Shown here: piece by piece, positions 8,601 through 15,417 of the stretch
Numbering within the stretch: the first letter of the stretch is position 1
How the letters are laid out: each line of letters begins with the position of its first letter
NCBI GenBank assembly: GCA_020435995.1
Contig: JAGQYO010000001.1
Coordinates: 62,001-126,000 of the forward strand
DNA length: 64,000 nucleotides
From: Flavobacteriales bacterium
GTDB taxonomy: Bacteria; Bacteroidota; Bacteroidia; Flavobacteriales_G; Salibacteraceae
Reading direction: 5' to 3'
Notes under the pieces: generated by a model
Database searches by the model: none
Told to the model about the DNA's origin: nothing
The model's input: only the letters and a program-made list of their open reading frames with translations
Position numbers and translations under genes: made by a program

Positions 8601-10068
8601 GATACCACTTTTTTTCTCTCTTTTCGAGCAGTTTCTTTTTAATTTTTTCATTGGGAATAATTCGAATTCCGGCGCAATCCAATACCTTGGTCAAGCTCGA
8701 ATATTCTGTTCGTCCAATTTTTACTGACAGACCCTCCTCTGGAATCTCATGAGAAATTTCATCGACCGAAATTCTAAAGTTTCGCCTCGCATCGAAATAG
8801 CGGTTTTCATTTATGATGTTGCTATCCAAGAAAAAATCTTGAAGCCTAAAACTGATTCCTTTTACAGTATAATTATCTGTTTTAATTTTTGAGAATCGAT
8901 TGACGGATATGCTTCCGCGATTGAGCATAAGTTGGTGAACTTTAGTAGTGGTGAGCACATTAAAAAGTTTGATTTTGGACGTGTCTGGTGTTTCCTTTTT
9001 TGCTGCTTTTAGCGTGAATATATCGTATTTTCCAACAGGTCGATCTACAAACAACCTCGCAATAATCAATTCATTTTTTAGGTAGAACCGTTCAAAATCA
9101 ACATCTGATAACTTGATTTCAGGTGCAAATAAAGTCAGGTGATTCACTTTGGGATTTGAATCAGGCTCATTAGGAGAAATTCTCAGGTTGTTAAAAGAGA
9201 GCTGCTTTTTGCGAATACTAACATGGAACTTATCGAAGGATACCGAATGGGTACTGTCTTCTAAATAAAAAGATTGGTGTTTAGATGTAAGTTCGAAATC
9301 ATCCGCGAATAATATTCTATTCTGATTTTTTCTCCTTTCTTCTGAAATATCAAGATCTCGAATTTTAATAGAAAACTCATTAAAACGAAGCACCCGAAAA
9401 AACTCCTTGGTGTTGAGGTAATAGTCCATTCTCGCATCGATAAAATCAACATCAGAAAGCCGAAAAGCACTTAAATAACTAGTAACGGCATCATACAGCT
9501 CTCCTGAAATTTCTCCCATTTCATAGTGCATTTTTTGCACGCGTTGGTTAAGCACTTTTACGCGGGGATTTCTAAAAGTGGCCTGATGTACCGAAAGCTC
9601 CTTAGAAATAAAAATATCCCACTCTCGATTTAGCTCAAGTTCAAACTCTTCAATGGAAATCCCATAATAAAATTTGTTCTTTGTTGCGTTGGTATCGAGT
9701 GTTAGGTTACTCGTATCCTTAGGATACATATTGAAATCGTAAAGCTTGAGTTTTTGGGTAAAAACGTTAAACTTGAGTGATTTGTAATTCACATAATACA
9801 CCCCTTTGGATTGGGTTTCTACCAAGTTGGTAAGGATCTCTCGCACCAGCTTGTCGGTGTATCTCAAAAAAGCACGCTCGACGGGAAGGTACAGCACAGC
9901 CAGAACTCCTGCTATAAGAAGAGCTAAGAGCCATTTTCTGTACCTTATATAAAAGCGTTTCAAGTGGGATGCTATTAGGGCAACATACGAATGTAAAGAA
10001 CGCACCAACCTCGAATCTTTCCAAAAAAAGTAGTTACCAATAAACTGGTATTGAAAAGATTTAACCAA
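5632..10068 (-). CDS. Giant AsmA/TamB-like envelope protein
   Basis: A 1478-residue protein with a basic N-terminus, one transmembrane helix (about residues 46-62, WLLALLIAGVLAVLYL) and a very long remainder made almost wholly of short alternating strands. This architecture, including the N-terminal anchor and repeated 'LxLxNVxF' type strands, resembles the AsmA/DUF748/TamB group, membrane-anchored bridges proposed to carry phospholipid between inner and outer membranes. The assignment is by architecture only; I see no diagnostic motif. No internal Met occurs before the helix, so the ATG at 10068 is kept, leaving 24 bp to the divergent aroA start. The C-terminus is charged (KKLKKEQIRKE). It is encoded alone. 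Confidence 0.6.
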   Translation of the reverse strand: MVKSFQYQFIGNYFFWKDSRLVRSLHSYVALIASHLKRFYIRYRKWLLALLIAGVLAVLYLPVERAFLRYTDKLVREILTNLVETQSKGVYYVNYKSLKFNVFTQKLKLYDFNMYPKDTSNLTLDTNATKNKFYYGISIEEFELELNREWDIFISKELSVHQATFRNPRVKVLNQRVQKMHYEMGEISGELYDAVTSYLSAFRLSDVDFIDARMDYYLNTKEFFRVLRFNEFSIKIRDLDISEERRKNQNRILFADDFELTSKHQSFYLEDSTHSVSFDKFHVSIRKKQLSFNNLRISPNEPDSNPKVNHLTLFAPEIKLSDVDFERFYLKNELIIARLFVDRPVGKYDIFTLKAAKKETPDTSKIKLFNVLTTTKVHQLMLNRGSISVNRFSKIKTDNYTVKGISFRLQDFFLDSNIINENRYFDARRNFRISVDEISHEIPEEGLSVKIGRTEYSSLTKVLDCAGIRIIPNEKIKKKLLEKREKKWYLEEFSVKAIHATRLDLEELERDNSLRIKRLEVLRPYLKMGYDTAHLANQMKMSSKTFNDILSQYIDTGQVGFIKVLGAKVDIVNTRKEENVFCSSTNIDIWVDDLNTLKFKYGRKYLIDLMSHSALSAGNTIWNFPQANERFNFSKFDYSSSRNKLFIANLRSKYKDQQTEVVLEVSEFDTKGLNWDEIINKRQLNLKKAVLVNPKVTVKIPNTQGNVATGFTFESYKIDSLKIANASLKLERDEEVPVLFENLFFNATDFTKTANSNRVGHETISGKLKNGRFLVDKGRHSLDLKNVSYDSQDFLFDEIVMEPLLRNRDPDEKTVVKTKLLNGEFKNFNFDPDNEKMFRFSKGSICEAESFISLITGDNPSHLKEKLNQIHVELLEKLGWNVGKFDTLKVEKGTFRLTTLNHQTGEKNTLQVPQYSLAIHGFQLGSKTPLANRNLFFSKNVSLDAYFVQHLFSDSLNSFKADHFQYGSRNGEVTLTGVDLAYMLKDENKNNKLFVEGQFSEIGIKGLKPIDIIKNRRLQLDRIYLESPNLDITQFHKETPVVSREMALNSEGNMDSNAVSKLLIKEFRLKEGDVKWTFSDTLKQPLRFKRVDVKSEQLAIAKNTLPQFQTMELSFGDFRHEVLKGFYELSFEQLAYSSTQQTLHISHARMEPQFGIFEFAREAGWERTRLELYVENIKLLDWDLMKSVNNHEMRARQLLVDSMWVRSFKNKQLPMIERYMPMPQELLLGTPFPLKLDSATLTRGYVQHNQLAKNGIRPGRIIFTDLNANLSNITNIESEKKKDQSMKLAASTKLMGTGLIKANFDFNLNSEHSAYSGEAKLIDFDPTLINNFTENIAFVRIRSGYVKEGNLSFTANRHYGMGDAVILYDNLYIDFLNKSDPDKQGMGVIMKNFLANRVVNTKNPHFFITKKGDIFSRRDSTRAIFNYWAKLSMSGVVSGMGVRDKRIKKLKKEQIRKENAILRDEEDGLQLESLPIAD

Positions 10069-10092
10069 ATCGGCTTTCTTTGGCTTCTAAAA

Positions 10093-11322
10093 ATGGACTC
10101 ACTTAGAATTGTCTCCGCCCCTACGAAATTGAATTGTTCCATTCAATTGCCTCACTCAAAGAGCCAGAGTAATAGAGCATTGATCATTCAGGCGCTTTCA
10201 GGTGGTCAAGTTCATGGGCTTTCGGAATCCACGGATACACAGGTTCTAAAAAAAACTTTGTCAGAAAACCAAGTAACTTACTATGGTGGCAGTGCTGGTA
10301 CTGCATGTCGTTTTCTTATTGCGCTAGCATGTTTTCAAAATAAAAACAAGGTGGTAGATGGTAGCCCACAAATGAAAACAAGGCCCATTGAGGGTTTGAT
10401 AAATGCGCTCAATAAGTTGGGATTTAAGATAGAATACATCGAAAACCATGGTCGTCTTCCAGTCAAAATCACACCAATAGATTTTTCTAACCTTAAAAAC
10501 TCTGTTCAGCTCGACCCCTCAACTAGTAGTCAATTTGTATCGGCCTTAATGCTCATTGCGCCTATGCTTCCAAATGGCCTCATTATTCAACTCACTAAAA
10601 CACTCACTAGCGCTCCCTACGTGAATTTGACAAAAGAAGTGATGGAACAATCGGGTGCCCAAGTTTCGTTCAACGCAAATGAAATATCCATTAAGCCCAA
10701 GCCATACAAGAATGTAGATATTAGCATCGAACCCGACTGGAGTGCCGCTTCTTATTGGTTCGAGATGGCTGCTTTTAGCTTAGAATCCGAAATTCGTCTT
10801 ATTGGGTTAAACTTAAATTCAACGCAGGGCGACAGAGCAGCAACCCAATTCTTTAAAAAATTTGGTGTAGAAACGCACAGTGAAAACAATGATACCGTCC
10901 TAAGAAAAAAAACAGGCAAACCACGCGATTTACAACTCAAACTCGACCTTAAAAACACACCAGACCTCGCTCAAACATTATGGGCTACATGTGCAGGCCT
11001 TCATGTTAGTTCGCAGTTTTCGGGTTTAAAAACACTTGTAAATAAGGAAACCGATCGCGTTTTTGCCATGAAATCGGAGCTAAAAAAAATAGGGTATGTG
11101 CTTTCAGAAAGAGGAGTAGGCGTTGTATGTGGAAATTATCATCAAATAGATGTAAGCTCGGCTAGCTTTCAGACTTATGATGATCATCGAATGGCTATGT
11201 CATTGGCGCCTTTGTCTATGTTAAACACTGGTATCTCCATTGAAAACCCAATTGTTGTTCAAAAATCTTATCCCCATTATTGGCGGGATTTGGAAACTGC
11301 AGGATTTATTTTTGAATCATGA
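10093..11322 (+). CDS. aroA: 3-phosphoshikimate 1-carboxyvinyltransferase (EPSP synthase)
   Basis: Cytoplasmic enzyme of the shikimate pathway: joins PEP to shikimate-3-phosphate to give EPSP. The 409 residues from ATG 10093 show PHSKSQSNRAL (substrate-binding Lys/Ser/Arg), GTACRFL, STSSQFVSALML and YDDHRMAMSLAPL near the C-terminus, in the correct order. A longer frame begins at 10051, but the extra 14 residues are not part of the fold and would overlap the divergent gene, so 10093 is preferred. The family is usually about 410-430 residues. The last four bases (ATGA) overlap the next gene, implying translational coupling in an aroA-pabA/trpG operon. The residue pattern is of a divergent, Bacteroidota-type AroA. 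Confidence 0.92.
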   Translation: MDSLRIVSAPTKLNCSIQLPHSKSQSNRALIIQALSGGQVHGLSESTDTQVLKKTLSENQVTYYGGSAGTACRFLIALACFQNKNKVVDGSPQMKTRPIEGLINALNKLGFKIEYIENHGRLPVKITPIDFSNLKNSVQLDPSTSSQFVSALMLIAPMLPNGLIIQLTKTLTSAPYVNLTKEVMEQSGAQVSFNANEISIKPKPYKNVDISIEPDWSAASYWFEMAAFSLESEIRLIGLNLNSTQGDRAATQFFKKFGVETHSENNDTVLRKKTGKPRDLQLKLDLKNTPDLAQTLWATCAGLHVSSQFSGLKTLVNKETDRVFAMKSELKKIGYVLSERGVGVVCGNYHQIDVSSASFQTYDDHRMAMSLAPLSMLNTGISIENPIVVQKSYPHYWRDLETAGFIFES

Positions 11323-11894
11323 AAATATTAGTTGTCGATAATTTCGATTCTTTCACTTACAACCTTGTTCATTACATTGAGCAGTTTACTGATGTTCCCG
11401 TGGTGGTTAAAAGAAATCATGAAATTAAACTGGCAGAACTAGAAAGCTACGACAAAATTGTATTATCACCAGGGCCTGGATTACCGAATGAGTCGATAAA
11501 TTTGATGGCAATTACTGAATATTGTATTGAAAACAACAAACCCCTATTGGGCGTCTGTCTAGGGCTTCAGGCTATTGTTGAATGTATGGGCGGAAAGCTA
11601 TTACAACTAAATACTGTATTACATGGAACGGCCTCACTAGCTCATTTAACTACCACAAACAACAGGCTTTTTACAAACATCTCAAGTCAATTTAAAGTTG
11701 GTCATTATCATTCGTGGGCGGCTGACCCTTCAACCCTTTCCAAGGGAGTTGAAGTTCTAGCAACTGACCAATACAACAATGTAATGGCGATTAAGCTTAA
11801 GTCGAAACCTGTTTACGGCGTCCAGTTTCATCCAGAATCCGTACTTACCCCAGATGGTTTAAAAATGATAGAAAATTGGGTAGCCAGATGTTGA
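11319..11894 (+). CDS. Glutamine amidotransferase of anthranilate/aminodeoxychorismate synthase
   Basis: Component II (TrpG/PabA), which releases ammonia from glutamine and channels it to a chorismate-binding partner (TrpE or PabB) to make anthranilate or 4-amino-4-deoxychorismate. All class I amidotransferase elements are visible in its 191 residues: DNFDSFTYNL at the start, SPGPGLP, the nucleophile elbow GVCLGLQAI with Cys80, and the catalytic His171/Glu173 in QFHPESVLTPDG. It overlaps aroA by 4 bp. No TrpE/PabB gene is adjacent, so whether it serves tryptophan, folate or both cannot be decided. Downstream, about 200 bp to the tRNA-Val contain nothing I recognise. Confidence 0.9.
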   Translation: MKILVVDNFDSFTYNLVHYIEQFTDVPVVVKRNHEIKLAELESYDKIVLSPGPGLPNESINLMAITEYCIENNKPLLGVCLGLQAIVECMGGKLLQLNTVLHGTASLAHLTTTNNRLFTNISSQFKVGHYHSWAADPSTLSKGVEVLATDQYNNVMAIKLKSKPVYGVQFHPESVLTPDGLKMIENWVARC

Positions 11895-12101
11895 ATGTAA
11901 GTCCTGTTTTAGGTTTTTATAAAAAATATGATTGGATTTCTTGTTAACATGGATTGTTAAAACCGCGCTAGCAACAGAGTGATTTAACCTTTCCAGAGTT
12001 GTGTTCCTCCAATCGCCGTTGAGGATTTTTGGACATCCCGACGTATTGGTTTTGGTTAATTAAACTTTGCAAAACGTAAGCCTTCATTCTTGTTAGAAAA
12101 C

Positions 12102-12211
12102 TGGTGAGACATACTGGATTCGAACCAGTGACCCCTACCCTGTCAAGGTAGTGCTCCCCGCCCGAACGTACCGTACGGTACGGGCAGGTAAACCAACTGA
12201 GCTAATATCTC
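12102..12211 (-). tRNA. tRNA-Val (GAC) with a hairpin insertion in the D-loop
   Basis: Read on the minus strand, the acceptor GAGATAT pairs with ATGTCTC (one U-G wobble), followed by discriminator A and an encoded CCA (12104-12102). The D-stem is GCTC/GAGC, the anticodon arm CTACC-TTGACAG-GGTAG gives anticodon GAC, and the T-arm ACTGG-TTCGAAT-CCAGT is perfect. The gene is 107 nt without CCA instead of about 74. The excess is all in the D-loop, which is 42 nt rather than 8-9 (see the repeat at 12157-12189). All cloverleaf stems are kept, so it may still be functional if the insert is tolerated or processed; it could equally be a fresh pseudogene. Confidence 0.85.
12157..12189 (-). repeat. Palindromic element inserted in tRNA-Val D-loop
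   Basis: The extra roughly 33 nt is itself a hairpin. Its core, CGTACCGTACGGTACG (12167-12182), is a perfect 16-nt palindrome. Arms 12157-12164 and 12181-12188 pair over 8 bp with one wobble in RNA. I found no second copy of the core in this window. Confidence 0.75.
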
Positions 12212-12229
12212 GGAAAAAGGCAAATTTAT

Positions 12230-12700
12230 TTATTCGCTCTGTTTATCAAGTATTAAACCTACTTCCATAGTGAAATAAAGCTTATCGTTAGGCATTAAGT
12301 GTGTTAACGTGTAGGTATAGGTTCCTGGCTCAGTAAAAGTGATTCCTTCTTTCACTATCGTTTCTAAATCCCAAATATCTAACGAAGGTTCTCCCAAATA
12401 CTTCCCGTTTGCATCAACTATACTTATCGAATAAACTTCATTTGTTTTATATTCATTTGGTCCAATTACATTTGAATTAAGTTGAATTGCCAAGTTCTGA
12501 AAACCTGAAGCATAGCGCACGCCAACTATTAAATCATAACTTGCTTTTATGTCCGTGATTTCAACCTCAAACGATTGGGGATTATTCTTTTCCCAGACAT
12601 AGTCAGGCAGCTCATTAAACTCGCGAAACACCCTATTTGGGTGACATGATGACAATAAAAACGCAACAATTACAACAAGAAAGATGGAGCTGTTTTTCAT
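12230..12700 (-). CDS. gldH: Probable gliding-motility lipoprotein GldH
   Basis: A 156-residue lipoprotein. The start at 12700 is chosen because it begins directly with a signal peptide (MKNSSIFLVVIVAFLLSSC) whose lipobox LSSC puts the lipidated Cys at residue 19; upstream in-frame codons run through a tRNA-like remnant and are not coding. The mature part starts CHPNRVFREFNELPDYVW and continues with YDLIVGVRYASGFQNLAI, a VDANGKYLGEP segment and a FTEPGTYTYTLTH strand, the order of conserved features in GldH of gliding Bacteroidota. GldH is needed for gliding and is thought to act at the cell envelope. The match is from remembered family features; another small immunoglobulin-like lipoprotein is the alternative. 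Confidence 0.65.
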   Translation of the reverse strand: MKNSSIFLVVIVAFLLSSCHPNRVFREFNELPDYVWEKNNPQSFEVEITDIKASYDLIVGVRYASGFQNLAIQLNSNVIGPNEYKTNEVYSISIVDANGKYLGEPSLDIWDLETIVKEGITFTEPGTYTYTLTHLMPNDKLYFTMEVGLILDKQSE

Positions 12701-12836
12701 AACAATGAAGATGAATAATTGCCAACCAAGGTAAGCTTTATTCCAAAAATATTGAAGGAGAATTCTGATACATCCTTTAGAAATATATAGTTCGCTTTTG
12801 GACTCAATAAAAGGCTTGCTCTGGCAAACCTTCTTA

Positions 12837-12850
12837 TGGGCCCACCTGGG
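12837..12850 (-). repeat. Partial copy of the tRNA(CAT) 3' end
   Basis: TGGGCCCACCTGGG here is identical to 12951-12964, the acceptor and T-arm end of the neighbouring tRNA, in the same orientation and 114 bp downstream in the tRNA's transcription direction. The rest of the cloverleaf is absent, so this is a tRNA tail remnant or att-like direct repeat, not a gene. An imperfect inverted repeat (CCCG/CGGG at 12853-12856 and 12875-12878) follows it. Confidence 0.55.
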
Positions 12851-12910
12851 ACCCCGTTTGCCGCTCCGCTGCATCGGGATAAACTTCTCGCCAGATCTGT
12901 GCCTTTCAAA

Positions 12911-12942
12911 TAAAAAAAGCCTCACTTACGTGAAGCTTTTTT
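12911..12942 (-). terminator. Terminator downstream of tRNA(CAT)
   Basis: GC-c-TCAC/GTGA-a-GC flanked by A-run and T-run (stem arms 12919-12925 and 12930-12936) lies 9 bp past the tRNA 3' end. The U-rich flank is present on both strands. Confidence 0.75.
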
Positions 12943-12950
12943 CATTTGAG

Positions 12951-13024
12951 TGGGCCCACCTGGGCTCGAACCAGGGACCACCTGATTATGAGTCAGGTGC
13001 TCTAACCAACTGAGCTATAGGCCC
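12951..13024 (-). tRNA. tRNA with CAT anticodon, probably Ile2 (lysidine), possibly elongator Met
   Basis: A regular 74-nt cloverleaf: acceptor GGGCCTA/TGGGCCC, D-stem GCTC/GAGC, anticodon arm CCTGA-CTCATAA-TCAGG, T-arm CCTGG-TTCGAGC-CCAGG, discriminator A. No CCA is encoded. The C4-G69 and C5-G68 acceptor pairs are those reported as positive signals for TilS, favouring tRNA-Ile2 over elongator tRNA-Met, but the two cannot be separated with certainty by eye. It is followed by a terminator. Confidence 0.85.
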
Positions 13025-13117
13025 CGATACCAGTTACAGTATCAAGTCTTTTTTTGTCCTTACGCTCTCATTCCGAAAAAAATAAAATCTATGATTTTTC
13101 CTTTTTTCGAGGACTCT

Positions 13118-13152
13118 CGAAATTGCTACCAAGCGCAGCTTGGGTAATTTCG
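13118..13152. repeat. 35-bp palindromic element
   Basis: Arms CGAAATT/AATTTCG and TACCAAGC/GCTTGGGTA form an almost perfect inverted repeat around a GCA loop in the otherwise featureless 253-bp gap between the tRNA and the HAD gene. No T-run follows, so it is not an ordinary terminator. No second copy was seen in the window. Confidence 0.6.
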
Positions 13153-13277
13153 GATCCAATTAAGCTTTAGGCCCTATTCTTCATAGAACATCCTTCACTA
13201 ATAAAGGGGCTGCAAATTTATTTTTTTTCTTCACACATAACACAACGCTTTTTGATTGATTGGTTTTCTTTGCTACC

Positions 13278-13892
13278 ATGAATTTAGACGGAATAAAAAA
13301 TATCATTTTCGACCTAGGCGGAGTGGTTCTGAACATAGATTATCACCTTACTGAAGAGGCTTTCTATATGCTTGGTATTTCTAAAGAGCAAATTATGTAC
13401 TCCAAACTAGAGCAGGGCGGACTGTTCGACGATCTCGAAACGGGTCGCATATCCCCTTCAGAATTTAGAAACGAACTTCGCGAATTCAGCTTTTTGGGCT
13501 TAACCGATCTTGAAATTGACAATGCTTGGAACGCGCTCCTTTTGGATTTGCCAAAGAAGAGAATAGACCTTTTGAAAAGCCTTAAGCCTAAGTACCGCAC
13601 GTTTCTGTTAAGCAACACGAATAAAATTCATTTTAATGCTTACTCAAGCAATTTAAAACAAGAACACGGAATGGATGGGCTGGAGTCTTTGTTCGAGAAA
13701 ACCTACTATTCCCACAATTTAGGTTTAAGAAAACCTCAACCTGAAATATTTAAATTGGTACTTGACGAAAATGGTTTAAAAGCCGATGAAACACTGTTTA
13801 TCGACGACAGCGAGCAACACATCAAGGCCGCACAATCATTAGGAATTCGAACTCATCACATTACAGGTGAAGAGGTTGTAAGTCTATTCTAA
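13278..13892 (+). CDS. HAD-superfamily hydrolase (HAD-IA, YihX/epoxide-hydrolase-like group)
   Basis: A 204-residue soluble hydrolase. Motif I is IIFDLGGVVLN: the nucleophilic Asp is present and the second DxD position is Gly, as in the YihX-type subgroup of sugar-phosphate phosphatases. Motif II is LLSNTN, the motif III lysine lies in LGLRKPQPEIF, and motif IV is LFIDDSEQHI. The helical cap sits between motifs I and II. The substrate is unknown but is probably a phosphorylated sugar or nucleotide by family precedent. The start at ATG 13278 is preferred over an upstream codon that adds six non-conserved residues. Its TAA overlaps the TAG of the convergent epimerase gene. Confidence 0.85.
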   Translation: MNLDGIKNIIFDLGGVVLNIDYHLTEEAFYMLGISKEQIMYSKLEQGGLFDDLETGRISPSEFRNELREFSFLGLTDLEIDNAWNALLLDLPKKRIDLLKSLKPKYRTFLLSNTNKIHFNAYSSNLKQEHGMDGLESLFEKTYYSHNLGLRKPQPEIFKLVLDENGLKADETLFIDDSEQHIKAAQSLGIRTHHITGEEVVSLF

Positions 13893-14296
13893 CCTCGTTC
13901 CTGACAAAGCTCCAATAGTATTCCATTGGCACTTTTTGGATGTATAAAAGCAATTAGTTTATTATCCGCTCCTTCTTTTGGCCGCTCGTTAATGAACACA
14001 AACCCTTCCTTTTTAAGCCTTTCCATTTCAGCGTAAATATCATCAACAGCCACAGCTAAGTGATGAATTCCTTCTCGGTTTTTCTCAAGATACTTTGCGA
14101 TGGCACTTTCGGGATGAGATGCTTCCAAAAGCTCTAACTTGCTTTCTCCTAGTTTGTAAAAAATGGTGTTAACACCTTCGCTAGCAACCTCCTCTTCTTT
14201 ATAGGCAGAAGTGCCTAATAGTTTATCAAAAACTGTCTTTGAAGCTGTTGCATCTTTTGTGGCTATGCCTAGATGTTCAATTTTTAGTATTGCCAT
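13889..14296 (-). CDS. mce: Methylmalonyl-CoA epimerase
   Basis: A 135-residue VOC-fold metalloenzyme that interconverts (R)- and (S)-methylmalonyl-CoA, linking propionyl-CoA and succinyl-CoA metabolism. The paired beta-alpha-beta modules are visible: IEHLGIAT with metal-ligand His8, a second module GIHHLAVAVDDI, and the C-terminal ILLELCQE carrying the last Glu ligand. Length matches the family. It overlaps the 3' end of the upstream flavoenzyme gene by 20 bp, so the two are probably co-transcribed, although no functional link is obvious. Methylmalonyl-CoA mutase is not in the window. A glyoxalase-like paralogue is the alternative, but ERPKEGADNKLIAFIHPKSANG is characteristic of Mce. Confidence 0.9.
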   Translation of the reverse strand: MAILKIEHLGIATKDATASKTVFDKLLGTSAYKEEEVASEGVNTIFYKLGESKLELLEASHPESAIAKYLEKNREGIHHLAVAVDDIYAEMERLKKEGFVFINERPKEGADNKLIAFIHPKSANGILLELCQERG

Positions 14297-15359
14297 AGTG
14301 TTTCAAATATCGATGAATACTTACTTCCTTTTCGATTGGTATGTTGTTAAAAATGTGGTCAGTTAAGTGATTTGCGTAATAAGGGGCTAATAATACACCC
14401 TTTGAGCCTAGTCCGTTGAAAATATACAAGCCTTCAAACTTAGGATGCGCGCCCATTACGGGTCTTCTATCGCCTGTGGTAGGCCTCATTCCTGTAAGTT
14501 GGTCGATCACTTCAAAAGGGACTTTTAATAACCCCTTTAATTTTCCTTCTAATTCGTGCCTTGCGGCGATTGAAATTTCGTGGCTGTGGTTATTCCATTC
14601 AAATGAGGCACCCACTCGATAATAATCATTTCCCAGTGGCATAATAAAAAACCCCGCGTTCACCACATCATCGCAAATCATTTCGGGGCACTTAATGGTT
14701 AATACATCGCCTTTTGTGCCTGTGATGGGTAAATAATTGAAATATGGGTTATTCATTGATTGATGACCTTCACAAAAAATAATTCGTTGAGCTAAAATTG
14801 TTTTTCCCTCCTCCAAGATGCATTTCCAATGCTCATCCTGAGGTTCTACCTTCTTGAGTCTATCATTTAATATGCTCGATTCGGCAATAAAATAATCTCG
14901 ACTCTTGCTAAGAAAAACAGGGACGTCTAATCCCCCAGCAGATTGCACCTGCGAAGCTTGAAAAGGTGCATTGAATAACTGAGGGTTAGGCCTAACGAGT
15001 CCTGATTTCATATACATTGAATGTGGCACTCGGCTCGATTTAGAAAGCCAGTCATTTTGTTCTTCTACACTACTAAACACTCTGGTAAACACACGCTCTT
15101 TGTGAACTTCAACACCATGCGCGCGCTCCCATTCCGCATAGTATGCCTTGGTGAAAGGAATGAGTTTCTCTGCATTAAATGAAAGCGTTTGCTTATAGAA
15201 AACAATGGGATTGTAAAGTCCGGCCGCAACAATTGATGAGGAAAGGTGGTGTTGGTTGTCAACAACCAAAAAATCCCGGTTTTGTTGTTTCAAGGCGAGC
15301 GCTATACAGGTTCCTGCCATGCCCTGGCCTACAACTAATGTTTCTGTTTTAATAGACAT
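14277..15359 (-). CDS. FAD-dependent oxidoreductase, DAO family (MnmC2/ThiO-like)
   Basis: A 360-residue flavoenzyme with an N-terminal Rossmann motif LVVGQGMAGTCIALALKQQ that binds the FAD adenylate. A conserved C-terminal segment, GMRPTTGDRRPVMG followed by FNGLGSKGVLLAPYYA, places it in the D-amino-acid-oxidase (DAO) superfamily. That C-terminal pattern most resembles the oxidase domain of MnmC, which acts on a modified uridine in tRNA, and glycine-oxidase-like enzymes; the substrate is not decided. The start at 15359 is chosen because the terminator of the upstream gene ends right before it and a longer frame would run through that stem-loop. It overlaps mce by 20 bp. Confidence 0.78.
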   Translation of the reverse strand: MSIKTETLVVGQGMAGTCIALALKQQNRDFLVVDNQHHLSSSIVAAGLYNPIVFYKQTLSFNAEKLIPFTKAYYAEWERAHGVEVHKERVFTRVFSSVEEQNDWLSKSSRVPHSMYMKSGLVRPNPQLFNAPFQASQVQSAGGLDVPVFLSKSRDYFIAESSILNDRLKKVEPQDEHWKCILEEGKTILAQRIIFCEGHQSMNNPYFNYLPITGTKGDVLTIKCPEMICDDVVNAGFFIMPLGNDYYRVGASFEWNNHSHEISIAARHELEGKLKGLLKVPFEVIDQLTGMRPTTGDRRPVMGAHPKFEGLYIFNGLGSKGVLLAPYYANHLTDHIFNNIPIEKEVSIHRYLKHYGNTKN

Positions 15360-15364
15360 AAATA

Positions 15365-15394
15365 AAAAAGCCACACTTTTCAGTGTGGCTTTCA
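15365..15394 (-). terminator. Rho-independent terminator of the lamin-tail/T9SS gene
   Basis: AAAGCCACAC (15367-15376), loop TTTTCA, GTGTGGCTTT (15383-15392); on the minus strand a T-run follows. It lies 24 bp beyond the stop at 15418 and directly before the next start codon. Confidence 0.9.
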
Positions 15395-15417
15395 AAATTA
15401 CGTTAGATGTTTTGTTT

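Noticed and set aside
12851-12880. Imperfect inverted repeat CCCG/CGGG as a stable hairpin
   Set aside because: Only four outer base pairs and a poorly paired interior; reported only as context for the tRNA-tail repeat.
12701-12925. N-terminal extension of the gldH frame to 12925
   Set aside because: It would run through the tRNA-tail remnant, inverted repeat and terminator region, and the signal peptide begins at 12700.
12798-13013. Plus-strand 71-codon frame across the tRNA(CAT) gene
   Set aside because: It is antisense to the tRNA and its terminator and has no protein-like motif.
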